DNA of 5,252 nucleotides from Flavobacteriaceae bacterium (GTDB lineage Bacteria > Bacteroidota > Bacteroidia > Flavobacteriales > Flavobacteriaceae). The stretch covers positions 1 through 5,252 of the forward strand of contig JAESTN010000182.1 of assembly GCA_016763595.1 (NCBI GenBank). The letters are read 5' to 3'. The notes beneath the pieces are model-generated. The model was not told the origin of the DNA and made no database searches. It saw only the letters and a program-made list of their open reading frames with translations. Each line of letters starts with the position of its first letter. Within the stretch, counting starts at the first letter, position 1. Positions 4,829 through 5,252 of the stretch are shown in pieces. The translations under genes were made by a program, and so were the position numbers.

Positions 4829-5252
4829 TTAATTTTTCTTTTTTCGTTTAGTAGATCCTTTTTTTCTAGGATAATACTCCCAGAAAATATCGATAATCTG
4901 CCATTTCCCATCAGTATTGATTAAAGTTACATATTCCATCCATTTCATATTTGTGTAACCAGTAGTTAATTTCGCGCTAGCAGTTTTATTAAAGATCACG
5001 ATGTCTTTTACCTTGTTTTGTTGTTTGGAAATCGGAAAAGCCTTTTTCTTTCCCATTATTTCTTTTAATTTACTTGCAGGTAAATTTTTATTGATCTGTC
5101 CATTCGGATTCAGTCCACGTTTAGAAAGTCTTGGGTGCAAGACAGCATTCATTGCCTCAAAGTTATTTTCAAAGAAATTTTCGATATAAGTCAATACGGC
5201 TTTTTCTACTGCTTTCTCCTTTTGTTGTGCTTGTATACTTGTTGTAGAAATA
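4829..5252 (-). CDS. Secreted NTF2-like (putative lumazine-binding family) protein, 5' end beyond window
   Basis: The frame stays open to the right edge, giving about 140 visible residues and no stop. It is therefore a partial gene; the TTG at 5192-5194 is internal. The first visible residues, ISTTSIQAQ, look like the end of a signal peptide with cleavage near A-Q, followed by a charged helix QKEKAVEKAVLTYIENFFEN. Then come NFEAMNAVLHPRLSKRGL, a middle strand region KVKDIVIFNKTASAKLTTGY, and the closing pair KWMEYVTLINTDGKWQIIDIFWEYY. The opening helix with a 'YIE..F..N...M...LHP.L..RG' pattern and the final 'L....GKWQI......W' strand are typical of the small NTF2-like fold annotated as putative lumazine-binding (Lumazine_bd_2). 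The tail KKGSTKRKKKN is strongly basic. No catalytic function can be claimed, as such proteins are mostly uncharacterised. It converges on the regulator gene and has its own terminator. Confidence 0.7.
   Translation of the reverse strand, partial: ISTTSIQAQQKEKAVEKAVLTYIENFFENNFEAMNAVLHPRLSKRGLNPNGQINKNLPASKLKEIMGKKKAFPISKQQNKVKDIVIFNKTASAKLTTGYTNMKWMEYVTLINTDGKWQIIDIFWEYYPRKKGSTKRKKKN

Noticed and set aside
5192..5194. TTG as start of the NTF2-like protein
   Set aside because: The frame continues to the window edge and reads like the end of a signal peptide (SIQAQ) before this codon, so the gene is partial.

Overview
The window looks like a chromosomal fragment from a marine-type member of the Flavobacteriaceae (Bacteroidota). 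The signs are low G+C, a type III glutamine synthetase, the long Bacteroidota form of PurM, starts without Shine-Dalgarno sequences but with A/C-rich leaders, a TAnnTTTG-like -7 promoter element, and small secreted YceI and NTF2-like proteins.

Layout. Bases 1-738 hold the C-terminal third of glutamine synthetase III (glnN), whose start lies outside the window. Bases 739-869 carry a decayed inverted-repeat element of the 'ATTGCGAG..CGAAGCAATCT' type. A GNAT acetyltransferase (870-1355) and purM (1416-2594) follow on the plus strand. purM has its own promoter and a strong bidirectional terminator. Converging on it from the minus strand is a two-gene unit: yceI (3233-3796) followed, after 4 bp, by an unrecognised secreted protein (2650-3228). 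Divergent from yceI is a membrane-anchored winged-helix transcription factor (about 3914-4788). The window closes with the 3' part of a minus-strand gene for a secreted NTF2-like protein (4829 to the right edge), which has its own terminator.

The most interesting region is the divergent regulator/yceI locus at about 2650-4788. The 95-bp intergenic region contains TGT(C/A)A boxes. Four of them are spaced 11, 11 and 10 bp apart, the pattern expected for tandem binding of an OmpR/PhoB-type winged helix, and they sit directly upstream of a -7-like element. The regulator has an unusual layout: N-terminal anchor, extracytoplasmic domain, second membrane segment, then a C-terminal DNA-binding domain. 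This is the reverse of ToxR/CadC. Its hydrophobic N-terminus (ATG at 3914) lies in a different frame from the rest of the protein, and the two frames meet at a run of eight T that also forms a T_TTT_TTT slippery heptamer. The gene is therefore frameshifted (by mutation, phase variation or assembly error) or is expressed by slippage. The inferred circuit is an envelope-sensing one-component regulator that controls itself and the yceI pair.

The remaining genes (glnN, purM) are housekeeping nitrogen and purine metabolism and show no functional tie to that locus.
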